64,000 nt of DNA from Cohnella sp. WQ 127256 (GCF_024519285.1 NZ_JAMZCY010000001.1:682001-746000), one strand, 5' to 3'. Positions 54,652-64,000 are shown, counted from the stretch's first letter. The notes: generated by a model not told the origin, from the letters alone. Program-made: numbers and translations.

Positions 54652-54882
54652 ATGTGGAGAATCTGGTGGGAAACCTCTGGAGGAAGAATTGCGGGGGTTG
54701 CGGCGGGTCTCTTATTCGGTATTATTTATTTAATATGTGGATTCTGGGACATGCTGTTCTGCGCTTTGCTCATTGGCATCGGATATTGGATTGGAAAGCA
54801 CAAGGATGAACGACGGGGACCGCTTTTTCCGTGGGAAAGATTGACGGAATGGGCTTCGGACCGTTGGCCTTGGTCACGATAA
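54652..54882 (+). CDS. DUF2273 small membrane protein
   Basis: 76 residues. TSGGRIAGVAAGLLFGIIYL and FWDMLFCALLIGIGYWIGK form two membrane segments, the DUF2273 pattern that accompanies Asp23/AmaP genes. It begins 14 nt after amaP. The C-terminus is cytoplasmic and Trp/Arg-rich. Function unknown. Confidence 0.9.
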   Translation: MWRIWWETSGGRIAGVAAGLLFGIIYLICGFWDMLFCALLIGIGYWIGKHKDERRGPLFPWERLTEWASDRWPWSR

Positions 54883-55074
54883 TCCCTGTGAATGTTCTTG
54901 CCCAGGCTGGAACGGTGGAGCGCGTATGGTGGCTCTGCAGCTTCCTATGGAATAGATGCTTCATGGGTTTTTTTGTTTTTTATTGTTTCCGTTCGAATAA
55001 AGTAAGGTTTTAGCTTTTTTGCACCATAATAAAGGAAACAGAGCTAGTACGATATGTAGCATTCAGGAGGACTC

Positions 55075-55530
55075 ATGAAGCGCAGACTTGCAAGGGAAAT
55101 TGTGGTACAAAGCCTGTACCAGATAGAGATGAACGGCGTGACGGGTGATGAAGCCGTCAATATTGTGATGGAAGAAGCACGTCAAGACAACGAAATGGGC
55201 ACAGATGTAGCTGAATTGGCTAGCATCGATGCTTTCACGCGCGAATTGGTTAAAGGAGTTCAAGACAATCAAGACATTATTGATCAAAGTCTTGTTGCTT
55301 ATTTAACGGGATGGCAAGTAGATCGTCTTTCTAGAGTTGATCGGCAAATTTTAAGATTAGCTGTGTACGAACTAAAATTCTGCCAAGATGTACCCCCTAA
55401 GGTCGTCATCAATGAAGCGATTGAAGTCGCCAAGCATTTCGGTTTAGACGAGAATGGGAAGTTCGTGAACGGTGTTCTCGGACGGATGCTACGGGAAAGA
55501 GAAGAAGAGCAATCAAAGGAGAGTAACTAG
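55075..55530 (+). CDS. nusB: Transcription antitermination factor NusB
   Basis: 151 residues, all-helical. [40 protein letters not shown] and [29 protein letters not shown] are canonical. With NusE it binds boxA of rRNA transcripts. AGGAGG precedes the ATG. folD starts 2 nt after its stop. Confidence 0.96.
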   Translation: MKRRLAREIVVQSLYQIEMNGVTGDEAVNIVMEEARQDNEMGTDVAELASIDAFTRELVKGVQDNQDIIDQSLVAYLTGWQVDRLSRVDRQILRLAVYELKFCQDVPPKVVINEAIEVAKHFGLDENGKFVNGVLGRMLREREEEQSKESN

Positions 55531-55532
55531 TC

Positions 55533-56384
55533 GTGAGCGCACAAATCATTAACGGGAAACAGATTTCGGATTCTATCCGTGAGGAAATGCGACAGGAAGT
55601 TGAGCAGTTGAAGCAACAAGGGATCACGCCTGGACTTGTTGTTATTCTCGTTGGAGAAGACCCTGCTTCTCAAGTATATGTTAGGAATAAAGCAAAAGCT
55701 TGTGAACAGCTTGGCTATTATTCAGAAGTGATCAGAGTTCCATCAGAAACAACACAGGACGAGCTCCTTCGTTTAATTGACCAATACAATAAACAAATTA
55801 ATATTCATGGCATTTTGGTACAGCTTCCTTTGCCGAAGCATATCGAAGAGAAAGCAATCATTGATGCAATATCCGTAGAAAAGGATGTTGATGGCTTCCA
55901 TCCGGAGAGCGTCGGTAATCTCATGATCGGTGACGATGCTTTATTGCCTTGTACACCTTCTGGGGTCATCGAACTGCTTAAGAGAACGGGGAATGCACCT
56001 GCTGGGAAGCATGCCGTTGTTATTGGCAGAAGCAATATTGTAGGTAAACCAGTGTCGATGCTGCTGCTTCGTGAGAATGCAACGGTAACAATCTGTCATT
56101 CCCGTACTCCGAATTTATCGGAAATGGCTCGCCAAGCGGATATTCTAGTCGTAGCCGTAGGTGTAGCTAAGCTAGTGAAGAAGGAATGGGTTAAACCGGG
56201 CGCTGTTGTCATCGACGTAGGGATGAACCGTTTGCCAGATGGCAAGCTTTGCGGTGACGTTGATTATGAAGATGTACTCGACGTGGCTGGCTGGGTGACT
56301 CCAGTTCCAGGTGGTGTAGGACCTATGACGATCACGATGCTAATGGCGAACACGTTGAAGTCCGCTAAACGCACTCAAGGATAG
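55533..56384 (+). CDS. folD: Bifunctional methylene-THF dehydrogenase/cyclohydrolase FolD
   Basis: 283 residues. It interconverts 5,10-methylene- and 10-formyl-tetrahydrofolate. Motifs: [20 protein letters not shown] (catalytic Lys), [43 protein letters not shown] (NADP site) and [19 protein letters not shown]. Start GTG 55533; AAAGGAGAG lies at the end of nusB. Confidence 0.96.
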   Translation: MSAQIINGKQISDSIREEMRQEVEQLKQQGITPGLVVILVGEDPASQVYVRNKAKACEQLGYYSEVIRVPSETTQDELLRLIDQYNKQINIHGILVQLPLPKHIEEKAIIDAISVEKDVDGFHPESVGNLMIGDDALLPCTPSGVIELLKRTGNAPAGKHAVVIGRSNIVGKPVSMLLLRENATVTICHSRTPNLSEMARQADILVVAVGVAKLVKKEWVKPGAVVIDVGMNRLPDGKLCGDVDYEDVLDVAGWVTPVPGGVGPMTITMLMANTLKSAKRTQG

Positions 56385-56398
56385 AAAGGGGCCACAGA

Positions 56399-57760
56399 AT
56401 GGAACCGGCGCGCGCGTTAAGCATTCGCGATATTAATCGCCTCATTAAGATGAAGCTTGAAGGCGACTCCGGACTCCAAGACATCTGGCTCAGAGGCGAA
56501 ATTTCCAATTTTACTTTCCATTCCAGCGGTCACATGTATTTCACGCTGAAGGACGAAGGCGCAAGACTTAAATGTATCATGTTCGCCTCCTACAACCAGC
56601 GGCTTCCTTTCTCTCCTAAAGACGGAATGAAGGTGTTGGCTCGCGGAGGCATCTCTGTCTATGAGAGAGATGGGCAGTATCAATTTTATGCGACTGCCAT
56701 GCAGCCGGATGGGATTGGTAGTCTCTATCTTGCATTCGAGCAATTAAAGAGGAAGCTTGACGCTGAAGGACTTTTTCATGCGGGAGTTAAACGACCTCTA
56801 CCCCAGTATCCGCGTACTGTAGGAATTATTACATCACCAACGGGTGCTGCAGTCCGAGACATCATGATTACATTAGAGCGTCGTAATCCGGGTGTACATG
56901 TGCTGTTATATCCTGTTGTGGTACAAGGAAAGAATGCTGCTCCAGCTATTGTTAAAGCTATTCAAGCAATGAATGAACTAGCTGAGGCTGATGTGTTGAT
57001 TGTTGGTCGCGGTGGTGGTTCCTTAGAGGAGCTATGGGCGTTTAATGAAGAAGCGGTCGCTAGGGCAATTAGAGCCTCTTCTATTCCAGTGATATCCGCT
57101 GTTGGTCATGAGACAGACTTTACGATAGCTGACTTTGCTGCTGATTTGAGAGCACCAACACCTACGGCAGCAGCTGAATTAGCGGTCATGCACGTAGGAG
57201 AGCTTAAGCAAGGCCTCGTCCACCTGGAGCAGAAAATGGCGAAATCGCTTAGCGGTCTTCTCAATAAAGCCAAGGAACGTTGGCAGCATGCGGCTAGATC
57301 CCCTTACTTTATTCAACCTCGCCGGAGTCTTCTTGTTCAGGCTGAACGATTGGATAGGCTAAGAGATACTTTGCACTACAGAATGCGAGCACAATCGGCT
57401 ATATCGAAAGAAAAGCTATCCCGACTTAATGGTAGACTGTACGCAGTTAATCCGAGCCAGCAGATTGCTTTTGCCCGCAAACGTATCAAGTCCGCTACGC
57501 ATGGTTTAGAGCTTTCCATGAATGGAATTTTGCGTCAGCGACACAATCAATTCGGATCGCTTGTTCGTCACTTAGATGCGCTAAGTCCTCTTAAAGTAAT
57601 GGCACGGGGATACAGCTTAGTCTATGATGAGAAAGAGCAAACTCTAGTTCGTTCCATTAAAGAAGTGCAGCCTGGAGATTTAATCCATGTGCGCTTAGGA
57701 GATGGGAAATTGGATTGTCAAATATGGGGGATTCACGGGGAGGAAAGCTCAAGTGGCTAA
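56399..57760 (+). CDS. xseA: Exodeoxyribonuclease VII large subunit
   Basis: 453 residues. An N-terminal OB fold (LQDIWLRGEISNFTFHSSGH, KDEGARLKCIMF) and the catalytic region PRTVGIITSPTGAAVRDIM, VGRGGGSLEELWAFNEE and SAVGHETDFTIADFAADLRA. Degrades single-stranded DNA together with XseB. Overlaps xseB by 8 bp, which keeps subunit ratios linked. Confidence 0.96.
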   Translation: MEPARALSIRDINRLIKMKLEGDSGLQDIWLRGEISNFTFHSSGHMYFTLKDEGARLKCIMFASYNQRLPFSPKDGMKVLARGGISVYERDGQYQFYATAMQPDGIGSLYLAFEQLKRKLDAEGLFHAGVKRPLPQYPRTVGIITSPTGAAVRDIMITLERRNPGVHVLLYPVVVQGKNAAPAIVKAIQAMNELAEADVLIVGRGGGSLEELWAFNEEAVARAIRASSIPVISAVGHETDFTIADFAADLRAPTPTAAAELAVMHVGELKQGLVHLEQKMAKSLSGLLNKAKERWQHAARSPYFIQPRRSLLVQAERLDRLRDTLHYRMRAQSAISKEKLSRLNGRLYAVNPSQQIAFARKRIKSATHGLELSMNGILRQRHNQFGSLVRHLDALSPLKVMARGYSLVYDEKEQTLVRSIKEVQPGDLIHVRLGDGKLDCQIWGIHGEESSSG

Positions 57761-58037
57761 GAAGAGTTCGGGATCGACGGACAGCTCTGCTATCGACAAT
57801 ACCACTCCCGCTATCACGTTCGAGCAGGCAATGGAAACTTTGGAAACGATCGTATCCAAGCTAGAGAGCGGCGATGTGCCTCTAGAAACCGCAATAGAGC
57901 TCTTTCAAGAAGGGATGTCTCTTTCCAAATTATGCGGGCAAAAGCTAGAGCAAGTGGAGCGCCGTATCGAAATGCTGGTTGAAGGCGATGCGGGATTGCA
58001 ACGTAAACCTTTTGCAGCAACGAAAGATGAAGATTAA
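57753..58037 (+). CDS. xseB: Exodeoxyribonuclease VII small subunit
   Basis: 94 residues. FEQAMETLETIVSKLESGDV then LETAIELFQEGMSLSKLC is the family helical hairpin. GTG 57753 is the likely start, with GGGAGG 9 nt upstream; the frame is open further but lacks a start with a site. A disordered Ser/Thr-rich N-terminus of about 20 residues precedes the core. Confidence 0.92.
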   Translation: MAKKSSGSTDSSAIDNTTPAITFEQAMETLETIVSKLESGDVPLETAIELFQEGMSLSKLCGQKLEQVERRIEMLVEGDAGLQRKPFAATKDED

Positions 58038-58063
58038 GCTTCGGAAGACAAAGGGGTAACCAC

Positions 58064-58975
58064 GTGACAACTTCGGTAGGAATACATACATATTTGGAAC
58101 AGCAACGTGAAAGAGTGGAAACAGCGCTAAAATCAGTCTTTCCGACAAATGGTTTTATTCCCACTCAGCTTCGGGAAGCGATGGACTATTCTTTATTAGC
58201 TGGAGGGAAACGGCTACGTCCTATTTTCGTGCTGGCAGCATCACAGGCGGTATCAGGTGAGGAGCAAGCATCCGAACGGGCACTGCCCTTTGCGTGCGCT
58301 GTAGAGATGATCCATACTTATTCGCTAATTCATGATGATTTGCCGGCCATGGACAATGATGATTATCGTAGAGGCCGATTAACGAATCATAAAGTGTTTG
58401 GTGAAGCCATGGGGATACTCGCTGGTGATGGTTTATTGACGCATGCCTTTCATGTTGTAACAAGAGCCGCAGCGAGTGGGGTTCCTCCAGAGCGTGTGCT
58501 TGCAGTCGTCCAGGAGTTATCTGCATTAGCTGGAGTCCAAGGGATGGTTGGCGGTCAGGTGGAAGATATGCTTGGGGAACAAGGCGTCACCACATTAGAG
58601 CAGCTGGAAAACATTCATTTACATAAAACAAGTGATCTGATCGCGTTCTCTCTTAGAGCTGGTGGACATGCAGCAGATGCAGATAATAAGCAGTTGGATG
58701 CGTTCGGCTTGTACGGTCGTAATGTTGGCTTAGCGTTTCAAATTCAAGACGATATTCTTGATCTAACTGGAACGACGGAGAAGCTGGGCAAGCCGGTGAA
58801 GAGTGATGAGCGTCAGGAGAAGGTCACCTACCCGTTCCTGCTTGGAATGGATGAAAGTCGCAAGCGAGTTGCTCGGCTAACGAATGAAGCGAATGAAACT
58901 TTGCTTCAAGCAGGGCTTGCTGCACCGGATAGATTAATCGAAATTGCAAATTATTTGTTAAGTAGGGATCACTAA
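58064..58975 (+). CDS. ispA: Farnesyl diphosphate synthase (polyprenyl synthetase)
   Basis: 303 residues. The first Asp-rich motif is DDLPAMDNDD with a neighbouring RRGR-type stretch (YRRGRLTNHK); the second is DDILD. GGKRLRPIFVLAA is the isopentenyl-diphosphate site. Condenses C5 units to geranyl and farnesyl diphosphate for carriers and quinones. Start GTG 58064 with AAAGGGG. dxs, the first MEP-pathway enzyme, follows. Confidence 0.94.
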   Translation: MTTSVGIHTYLEQQRERVETALKSVFPTNGFIPTQLREAMDYSLLAGGKRLRPIFVLAASQAVSGEEQASERALPFACAVEMIHTYSLIHDDLPAMDNDDYRRGRLTNHKVFGEAMGILAGDGLLTHAFHVVTRAAASGVPPERVLAVVQELSALAGVQGMVGGQVEDMLGEQGVTTLEQLENIHLHKTSDLIAFSLRAGGHAADADNKQLDAFGLYGRNVGLAFQIQDDILDLTGTTEKLGKPVKSDERQEKVTYPFLLGMDESRKRVARLTNEANETLLQAGLAAPDRLIEIANYLLSRDH

Positions 58976-58987
58976 ATGTTCCATCCA

Positions 58988-59030
58988 CCCCAATCGTGTC
59001 GAGGAATAGCTCGTATGAGATTGGGGTTTG
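58988..59030 (+). terminator. Terminator after ispA
   Basis: Stem CCCCAATC/GATTGGGG (58988-58995, 59019-59026) with inner pairing GAG/CTC and TTTG after it. Confidence 0.7.
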
Positions 59031-59077
59031 TTATAACTTGGAGATCAATTGTACTTGCAGACTAATGTTGTTGTAAT

Positions 59078-59106
59078 TTGGGCATTGTTTGGGGATATGA
59101 TATAAT
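59078..59106 (+). promoter_or_regulatory. Sigma-A promoter of dxs
   Basis: TTGGGC (59078-59083), 17 nt, TATAAT (59101-59106) with TGn extension. Confidence 0.7.
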
Positions 59107-59144
59107 AGCGATAATATTCACTTGGGGAAAGCGGGGAAGATCTC

Positions 59145-61040
59145 TTGCTGCTCGATCATATCGACAGTCCTACCGACTTAAAAAAATTGACGTTACCCGA
59201 ACTTCCTCTGTTAGCTGAAGAAGTTCGACAATTCCTAATTCAAAAATTATCTGCTACTGGAGGTCATCTTGCCCCGAATCTGGGTGTAGTTGAGCTCACT
59301 TTGGCGTTGCATTATAGGTATAACAGTCCTCAGGACAAATTTATCTTTGATGTCGGACATCAAGCTTACGTGCATAAGATCTTAACGGGACGTCAAAATA
59401 GATTCGATACGTTGCGCCAGAAAGACGGATTATGCGGCTTTGTGAAGCGGAATGAAAGCGAACATGATGTCTGGGAAGCGGGTCATAGCAGTACTTCTTT
59501 GTCCGCAGCGATGGGGATGGCTTTGGCTCGTGATCTGAAGGGTGAATCCAACAGAGTCATCGCAGTCATTGGTGACGGTGCACTTACCGGGGGTATGGCA
59601 CTTGAAGCTTTAAATCATATCGGCCATGAGAAACGTAAATTGATGGTCGTGCTTAATGATAACGAGATGTCCATTGCTCCGAATGTGGGGGCTATTCATA
59701 ATTATTTAGGCAAGGTCAGATCGGAGAAGATCTATCGTAAAGCTAAGGATGAGCTTGATTGGCTACTACGTAAAGTTCCGGCGATTGGTGGTAAGCTTGC
59801 TACTACGGCGGAACGCGTTAAAGACAGCTTGAGATACCTCATTGCTCCGGATGGTATGCTGTTCGAAGAATTTGGCTTGAAATATTTCGGACCTGTTGAT
59901 GGTCACGATGTCAATAAACTGATGGAAACCTTCAAACAAGCAGACAGTGTTGATGGACCCGTATTGGTACATGTACTGACGGTGAAAGGCAAAGGTTATT
60001 CTCCAGCAGAAGAAGATTCTCATAAGTGGCATGGCGTAACAGGCTCTTACAAGATTGAGTCAGGTCAAGTCGTTAAGCCTGTTGGTCCTCCGATGTACAC
60101 TGAAGTATTCGGTAACACTTTAATCGAGCTTGCGGAATCAGATAAGCGGATTGTTGCAGTAACTCCAGCGATGCCTGGCGGCTCCGGTCTTCTGAAATTT
60201 GCTGAGAAATTTCCAGATCGGATGTTTGACGTCGGAATCGCTGAGCAACATGCGGCTACGATGTCAGCGGCGATGGCAATGGAAGGCATGAAGCCGGTAT
60301 TTGCGGTCTATTCAACTTTCCTTCAGCGGGCATACGATCAAGTCGTCCATGACATCTGTCGGCAAAATCTAAATGTGATTTTCGCAATAGACCGGGCTGG
60401 CTTCGTTGGAGCCGATGGCGAAACTCACCAAGGGGTTTATGATATTGCGTTCTTAAGACATATTCCAAACATGGTACTGATGATGCCTAAGGATGAGAAT
60501 GAGCTTCGGAATATGCTGAAAACAGCGGTTGAATATGAAGACGGTCCAATCGCACTTCGTTATCCTCGTAATGCGGGAACAGGTGTGGCCATCGATTCTG
60601 AGATGACTCCGATTGAGATCGGAACTTGGGAAACGGTTTGTGAAGGTGATTATGCAGCAGTGCTAGCAATCGGACCGATGGTGCAGGTTGCAATAGAAGC
60701 ATCTGAGCTGCTGAAGCGTGAAGGAATTAATATTCGGGTCATTAACGCAAGATTCGTCAAACCCTTAGATGAGAAAATGCTTCAAGCCCTTGTTAAGGAA
60801 CGGTTACCTCTCGTCGTGGTCGAAGAGGGATCTGTCCAAGGCGGGATGGGGAGCGCGATCCTCGAATATTATTCAACACAATCCATTCAGCCAGCTTCGA
60901 TTCATATCGCTGGTGTTCCAGATATTTTCATCGAGCACGCAACAATTAAGGAACAACGTGCGGAAAGTGGCCTGACGGCTGAAGCTATCGCTAAACAACT
61001 GGCTTCGCTCCCCGTACGTAAGAGGCAGAAGGCAACTTAA
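59145..61040 (+). CDS. dxs: 1-deoxy-D-xylulose-5-phosphate synthase
   Basis: 631 residues, thiamine-diphosphate enzyme that joins pyruvate and glyceraldehyde-3-phosphate in the MEP isoprenoid pathway. [54 protein letters not shown] (ThDP-Mg site), [17 protein letters not shown] and [18 protein letters not shown] are conserved. Start TTG 59145 with GGGGAAG upstream. The stop overlaps tlyA (TAATG). Confidence 0.96.
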   Translation: MLLDHIDSPTDLKKLTLPELPLLAEEVRQFLIQKLSATGGHLAPNLGVVELTLALHYRYNSPQDKFIFDVGHQAYVHKILTGRQNRFDTLRQKDGLCGFVKRNESEHDVWEAGHSSTSLSAAMGMALARDLKGESNRVIAVIGDGALTGGMALEALNHIGHEKRKLMVVLNDNEMSIAPNVGAIHNYLGKVRSEKIYRKAKDELDWLLRKVPAIGGKLATTAERVKDSLRYLIAPDGMLFEEFGLKYFGPVDGHDVNKLMETFKQADSVDGPVLVHVLTVKGKGYSPAEEDSHKWHGVTGSYKIESGQVVKPVGPPMYTEVFGNTLIELAESDKRIVAVTPAMPGGSGLLKFAEKFPDRMFDVGIAEQHAATMSAAMAMEGMKPVFAVYSTFLQRAYDQVVHDICRQNLNVIFAIDRAGFVGADGETHQGVYDIAFLRHIPNMVLMMPKDENELRNMLKTAVEYEDGPIALRYPRNAGTGVAIDSEMTPIEIGTWETVCEGDYAAVLAIGPMVQVAIEASELLKREGINIRVINARFVKPLDEKMLQALVKERLPLVVVEEGSVQGGMGSAILEYYSTQSIQPASIHIAGVPDIFIEHATIKEQRAESGLTAEAIAKQLASLPVRKRQKAT

Positions 61041-61885
61041 TGGAAAAAACAACAGTCACGAAAGAACGACTTGACGTTCTGCTGCTTGAGCTTGGTTATT
61101 ACGAGAGCAGGGAAAAGGCAAAGGCTGCCATCATGGCCGGACTTGTATTCATTGGTACGGAAAGCGTAGATAAAGCAGGGACTAAGGTTCCAAGAGATGC
61201 AGCCATAACGGTCAAAGGCTCGTTGCACCCTTACGTCAGCCGAGGCGGCTTGAAGCTGGAAAAAGCGATCAAACATTTTGACTTGCAGCTACAAGATGCC
61301 ATTATGCTGGATATCGGTGCTTCAACTGGCGGGTTTACGGATTGTGCTCTTCAGAACGGTGCTTCATTCGTCTATGCAGTGGATGTTGGCTATAATCAGC
61401 TTGATTGGTCCTTGCGTCAAGATGAACGAGTTCAAGTGCTGGAGCGTACGAACTTCAGACATATGACGATGGAGCAGCTGGAAGGACCAAGACCCGTCTT
61501 CGCTACGATCGACGTCTCATTTATTTCGCTAAGACTAATTTTGCCGGTGCTCGCCACTTTATTGGAATTAGGTGGACAGACCGTTGCCTTAATCAAGCCT
61601 CAGTTTGAAGCAGGAAGAGAGCATGTGGGTAAATCAGGGGTCATTAGAGATCCTGCTGTGCACACCAGCGTACTTCATCAAGTGCTGACAGCCGCGAATA
61701 AGCTTGGTTTTGAGCTCAAGGGTCTCACCTATTCTCCAATTACAGGTGGAGAAGGGAACATTGAATTTCTTGCTTACTGGCAATTGTCACAGCAAGGGAC
61801 TCCATTGCCGGAAATCCCAGACGATGCGCTCGATAAACTTATAAATCAAACGGTCGAAGAGGCTGGATCGACCTTCCGTCGATGA
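61040..61885 (+). CDS. TlyA-family rRNA 2'-O-methyltransferase (YqxC)
   Basis: 281 residues: an S4 RNA-binding domain (KERLDVLLLELGYYESREKA, about 6-66) and an FtsJ-like methyltransferase domain with the SAM loop MLDIGASTGGFTDCALQNGA, then VYAVDVGYNQL and KPQFEAGREHVGKSGVIRD. TlyA proteins methylate ribose in 16S and/or 23S rRNA; hemolysin annotations are historical. Translationally coupled to dxs. A strong terminator follows. Confidence 0.93.
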   Translation: MEKTTVTKERLDVLLLELGYYESREKAKAAIMAGLVFIGTESVDKAGTKVPRDAAITVKGSLHPYVSRGGLKLEKAIKHFDLQLQDAIMLDIGASTGGFTDCALQNGASFVYAVDVGYNQLDWSLRQDERVQVLERTNFRHMTMEQLEGPRPVFATIDVSFISLRLILPVLATLLELGGQTVALIKPQFEAGREHVGKSGVIRDPAVHTSVLHQVLTAANKLGFELKGLTYSPITGGEGNIEFLAYWQLSQQGTPLPEIPDDALDKLINQTVEEAGSTFRR

Positions 61886-61915
61886 TCATTATTTTTTTAT
61901 AAGATTGCCCCGTTG

Positions 61916-61980
61916 ACCGGAGCTGCCGAAGAACGGCCGGAGAAGATGAACCGGTCGTGTGGCATCTCCGGTTTTTTTTT
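61916..61980 (+). terminator. Terminator after tlyA
   Basis: A 12-bp stem (61916-61927 with 61961-61972, one mismatch) enclosing an inner C/G-rich hairpin, followed by about nine T. Confidence 0.85.
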
Positions 61981-62128
61981 TCACCTAAAATCGATCAACC
62001 AAGTTCCCCTAAAGAGGAAATTCATACATCAATCTCGAAAGAAAAGAGAGCAAGAGCATCAAAACACAACATGTCCACACAGCCTGCTTTTCCTCCGTTC
62101 GCGAAATGATCTAGGAGGTAGTATCGGT

Positions 62129-62596
62129 ATGGATAGGCTCGGTGATTGGGTTATTATGCTGGCTGCTGCGGGGATTATGGTGTGGTGGGTTGTTAGAAGA
62201 ATTGATCGATGGCTGCATGAGCCTCCAGGATCAAGGCTAAGAAAGCTTGCGCTTGCTGGTGGAGTCGACCAGGATGATACTGTCCTACTGTTACAGGAGC
62301 ATGGCTATGAAGTGCTTTCAGGTAAACACCGTATTCCGCTTGGGGTTGTGCTGGACGATGGACCCGTTATGTCCACGCGGCTATATTTTGATTATTTGAT
62401 TACGAAGGAAGATAAGTATTATTTAGTAAAGCTCGAGCGAGCGAGACAGCCTATGGAATGGACTGCAAGCGGCTTGCGTGAACAATTGCTCGTATATGCA
62501 TTAATGTTCCCAGATTGCGACGGAATCGTCATTGTTCTTGCTCAGGAACAGCAAATAAAAACGGTACGATTCAAAGTGGAGGCTGGCGAGGAATGA
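62129..62596 (+). CDS. Membrane-anchored protein of unknown function between tlyA and argR
   Basis: 155 residues. One membrane segment (about 6-25: WVIMLAAAGIMVWWVVRRID), then a soluble domain of about 130 residues. The stretch YFDYLITKEDKYYLVKLERA followed by LREQLLVYALMFPDCDGIVI has the strand-strand-helix-strand look of PD-(D/E)XK nuclease-like folds, but the usual E-x-K is K-x-E, so activity is doubtful. ATG 62129 with AGGAGGTA; its stop overlaps argR as ATGA. I do not recognise a named family. The coupling to argR may only mean shared transcription. Confidence 0.75.
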   Translation: MDRLGDWVIMLAAAGIMVWWVVRRIDRWLHEPPGSRLRKLALAGGVDQDDTVLLLQEHGYEVLSGKHRIPLGVVLDDGPVMSTRLYFDYLITKEDKYYLVKLERARQPMEWTASGLREQLLVYALMFPDCDGIVIVLAQEQQIKTVRFKVEAGEE

Positions 62597-63042
62597 AAGG
62601 GAAACGTCAACGTAAAATTCGTGAATTAATTAGTACACGTGAAATTGAAACGCAAGAGGAGCTAGTTGAAGCGCTCAGTATGGAAGAGATGCATGTTACG
62701 CAAGCAACGGTATCGCGTGATATTAAAGAGCTACAGCTTATTAAAGTCCCACTTGAGGATGGTCGATATAAGTATTCATTGCCACAGGACCAACGATTCA
62801 ATCCCTCACATAAGCTAAAACGTGCTTTGCTTGATCATTTCATTGGTGCGGAAGCTGCGGAAAATTTGGTTGTATTGAAATGTTTGCCCGGTACAGCTGG
62901 TACAATTTCCTCTTTAATCGACGGAATGGAATGGCCAGAAATAATTGGGACGATCGGCGGCGACGATACAACATTAATTATTAGTAAATCAAAAAGCCAT
63001 GGAGAAGACGTGTTAAAACGGATATCCGATATGATGCACTAA
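62593..63042 (+). CDS. argR: Arginine repressor ArgR/AhrC
   Basis: 149 residues. An N-terminal winged helix (KRQRKIRELISTREIETQEE, then THVTQ-like HVTQATVSRDIKELQLIKV) and a C-terminal arginine-binding hexamer domain (GTAGTISSLIDGMEWPEIIG, GTIGGDDTTLII). It represses arginine synthesis and activates catabolism when arginine is bound. I chose ATG 62593 with GCGAGGA upstream; its start overlaps the stop of the previous gene. Order argR-recN is as in B. subtilis (ahrC-recN). Confidence 0.95.
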   Translation: MKGKRQRKIRELISTREIETQEELVEALSMEEMHVTQATVSRDIKELQLIKVPLEDGRYKYSLPQDQRFNPSHKLKRALLDHFIGAEAAENLVVLKCLPGTAGTISSLIDGMEWPEIIGTIGGDDTTLIISKSKSHGEDVLKRISDMMH

Positions 63043-63072
63043 CCTAACTTGACGAGATTAAGGAGGCTATTT

Positions 63073-64000
63073 ATGCTTCGGGAATTATCCATCCACAACT
63101 TAGCAGTTATCGAAAATGTATCCGTTAATTTTCATTCGGGATTTCATGTTCTTACGGGTGAAACTGGGGCTGGTAAATCGATCGTCATCGACGCTTTGAC
63201 ATTAACAGCAGGAGGTCGTGGCTCCGCAGAAATGATTCGCCATGGCTGCGATCGAGCAGATATTGAAGCGGTATTCGATTTGCCACGACAGCATCCCGTT
63301 TGGGCGACGCTTCAGCGCTTAGGTATCGAAGCGGACAAAGAAGAAACCTTGCTTATCCGTCGTGAGCTGCTGTCTCATGGCAAATCATCTGCAAGGATTA
63401 ACGGCCAAAGCGTTACCTTAACGATGCTAAGAGAGATCGGAGAACATCTTGTTAATATCCATGGACAGCATGAGCATCAGTCGTTACTTCGGACCGATAA
63501 GCATTTGGAGTGGTTGGATCTCTTTGCGGGAGAAGATATCCATGAAGAAAAATCTACATATCGTAAATTGTTTCAGCAGTATCAAACGGTTAGCAGAGAG
63601 CGAAGAGAGCTGGAAGAAAAGTCGCGTCAAGGCATGCAAATGCTCGACCTCTATCGTTTTCAATTGGAAGAAATTTCAGCTGCCCGGCTTAAAGCGGGAG
63701 AAGATGAATCCCTTGCTGATGAAAGACGCAAACTAGCCCATGCGGAGAAATTAACAGATGCCGTAACAGAGGCTTATGATCTTCTATATGGCTCCAAAGG
63801 ATTACCAGCACTTTCACGTGCCTTAACGCGTCTGCAAGACATTGTCAAAGTAGATCCGACGACGCTACAACCGATTGTTGAACAATTGCAATCCTCGTAT
63901 TACGGTGTGGAGGATAGTGCATTCCAATTACGCGACTACAAAGAAGGCATCGAATTTAACCCACAGCGTCTCATGCAGATCGAACAACGTTTAGATCTTC
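63073..64000 (+). CDS. recN: DNA repair protein RecN (N-terminal part)
   Basis: First 309 codons, running off the window end; RecN is about 565-575 residues. SMC-like ATPase head with MLRELSIHNLAVIENVSVNF and Walker A LTGETGAGKSIVIDAL (about 31-46), then the family motif INGQSVTLTMLREIGEHLVN and IHGQHEHQSLL. The coiled-coil begins near residue 165. It acts early in double-strand break repair. AGGAGG (63061-63066) precedes the ATG. No stop occurs before base 64000. Confidence 0.95.
   Translation, partial: MLRELSIHNLAVIENVSVNFHSGFHVLTGETGAGKSIVIDALTLTAGGRGSAEMIRHGCDRADIEAVFDLPRQHPVWATLQRLGIEADKEETLLIRRELLSHGKSSARINGQSVTLTMLREIGEHLVNIHGQHEHQSLLRTDKHLEWLDLFAGEDIHEEKSTYRKLFQQYQTVSRERRELEEKSRQGMQMLDLYRFQLEEISAARLKAGEDESLADERRKLAHAEKLTDAVTEAYDLLYGSKGLPALSRALTRLQDIVKVDPTTLQPIVEQLQSSYYGVEDSAFQLRDYKEGIEFNPQRLMQIEQRLDL

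Noticed and set aside
54883-54980. Terminator after the DUF2273 gene
   Set aside because: A T run is present near 54968-54980 but the preceding pairing (CCTATGGAA with TTCATGGG) is too weak to call.

Overview
The window is a chromosomal segment of an endospore-forming Gram-positive bacterium, most probably Paenibacillaceae (Paenibacillus/Cohnella type). The evidence is the complete spoIIIA operon, a gerP spore-permeability operon, CotD- and YjcZ-type spore proteins, Bacillus-like Shine-Dalgarno sites, frequent TTG/GTG starts, and a right half that follows the Bacillus subtilis order mntR-yqhQ-yqhR-aroQ-yqhT-efp-yqhV-spoIIIAA-AH-accBC-yqhY-nusB-folD-xseAB-ispA-dxs-yqxC-ahrC-recN with a few inserted genes. 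I see no prophage, insertion sequence, CRISPR array, rRNA or tRNA.

Layout. 1-3155: tail of a diguanylate cyclase, then a signalling cassette: a sensor-only four-helix-bundle membrane protein, a PilJ-N/HAMP/PP2C phosphatase, an RsbW-like kinase and an RsbV-like STAS protein. 3449-11132: glycogen operon glgB-glgC-glgD-glgA plus a GH15 glucoamylase-like hydrolase where B. subtilis has glgP. 11262-16932: AI-2E-type membrane protein, DUF1361 protein, AraC regulator divergent from a GH42 beta-galactosidase, and a zinc-ribbon protein. 17003-23681 (minus): YesM/YesN-type two-component system with a sugar ABC importer, preceded by two cre-like CcpA sites. 23921-27421: DbpA/YxiN RNA helicase and a PucR-type regulator. 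27506-30717: sporulation block (YjcZ, gerPA-PE without an adjacent gerPF, Hsp20-like protein, CotD-like coat protein). 30876-33572: yidD and metG, the latter behind a T-box leader. 33694-37514: zinc-type ABC transporter, CcdA and MntR. 37689-45357: yqhP-position gene, yqhQ, yqhR, aroQ, yqhT, efp, lysC, DUF441, phosphosulfolactate synthase, yqhV. 45457-51216: spoIIIAA-AH. 51449-54882: accB-accC, yqhY, amaP, DUF2273. 55075-64000: nusB, folD, xseA, xseB, ispA, dxs, tlyA, an unrecognised membrane-anchored protein, argR and the start of recN.

How the parts work together. The glycogen genes form a tightly packed, partly translationally coupled unit whose GlgD has lost the catalytic residues kept in GlgC. 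The sporulation genes are linked by promoter signals as well as content: three transcription units (gerP, hsp20, phosphosulfolactate synthase) carry the same sigma-K-like pattern (mACm, 16 nt, CATAnnnTG), while spoIIIA has a near-perfect sigma-E promoter and yqhV is preceded by a tandem duplication containing two sigma-E -10 boxes. Metabolic control appears as a T-box (probably methionine) before metG, a metal-repressor-like inverted repeat on the zinc transporter promoter, and cre-like sites before the sugar importer.

No wholly new system is evident. The least explained items are the split-sensor partner-switching cassette beside the glycogen operon and the conserved-position membrane protein at 62129-62596, which has a nuclease-like but altered active-site region. 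All functional calls are from reading motifs and gene order; no database search was possible.
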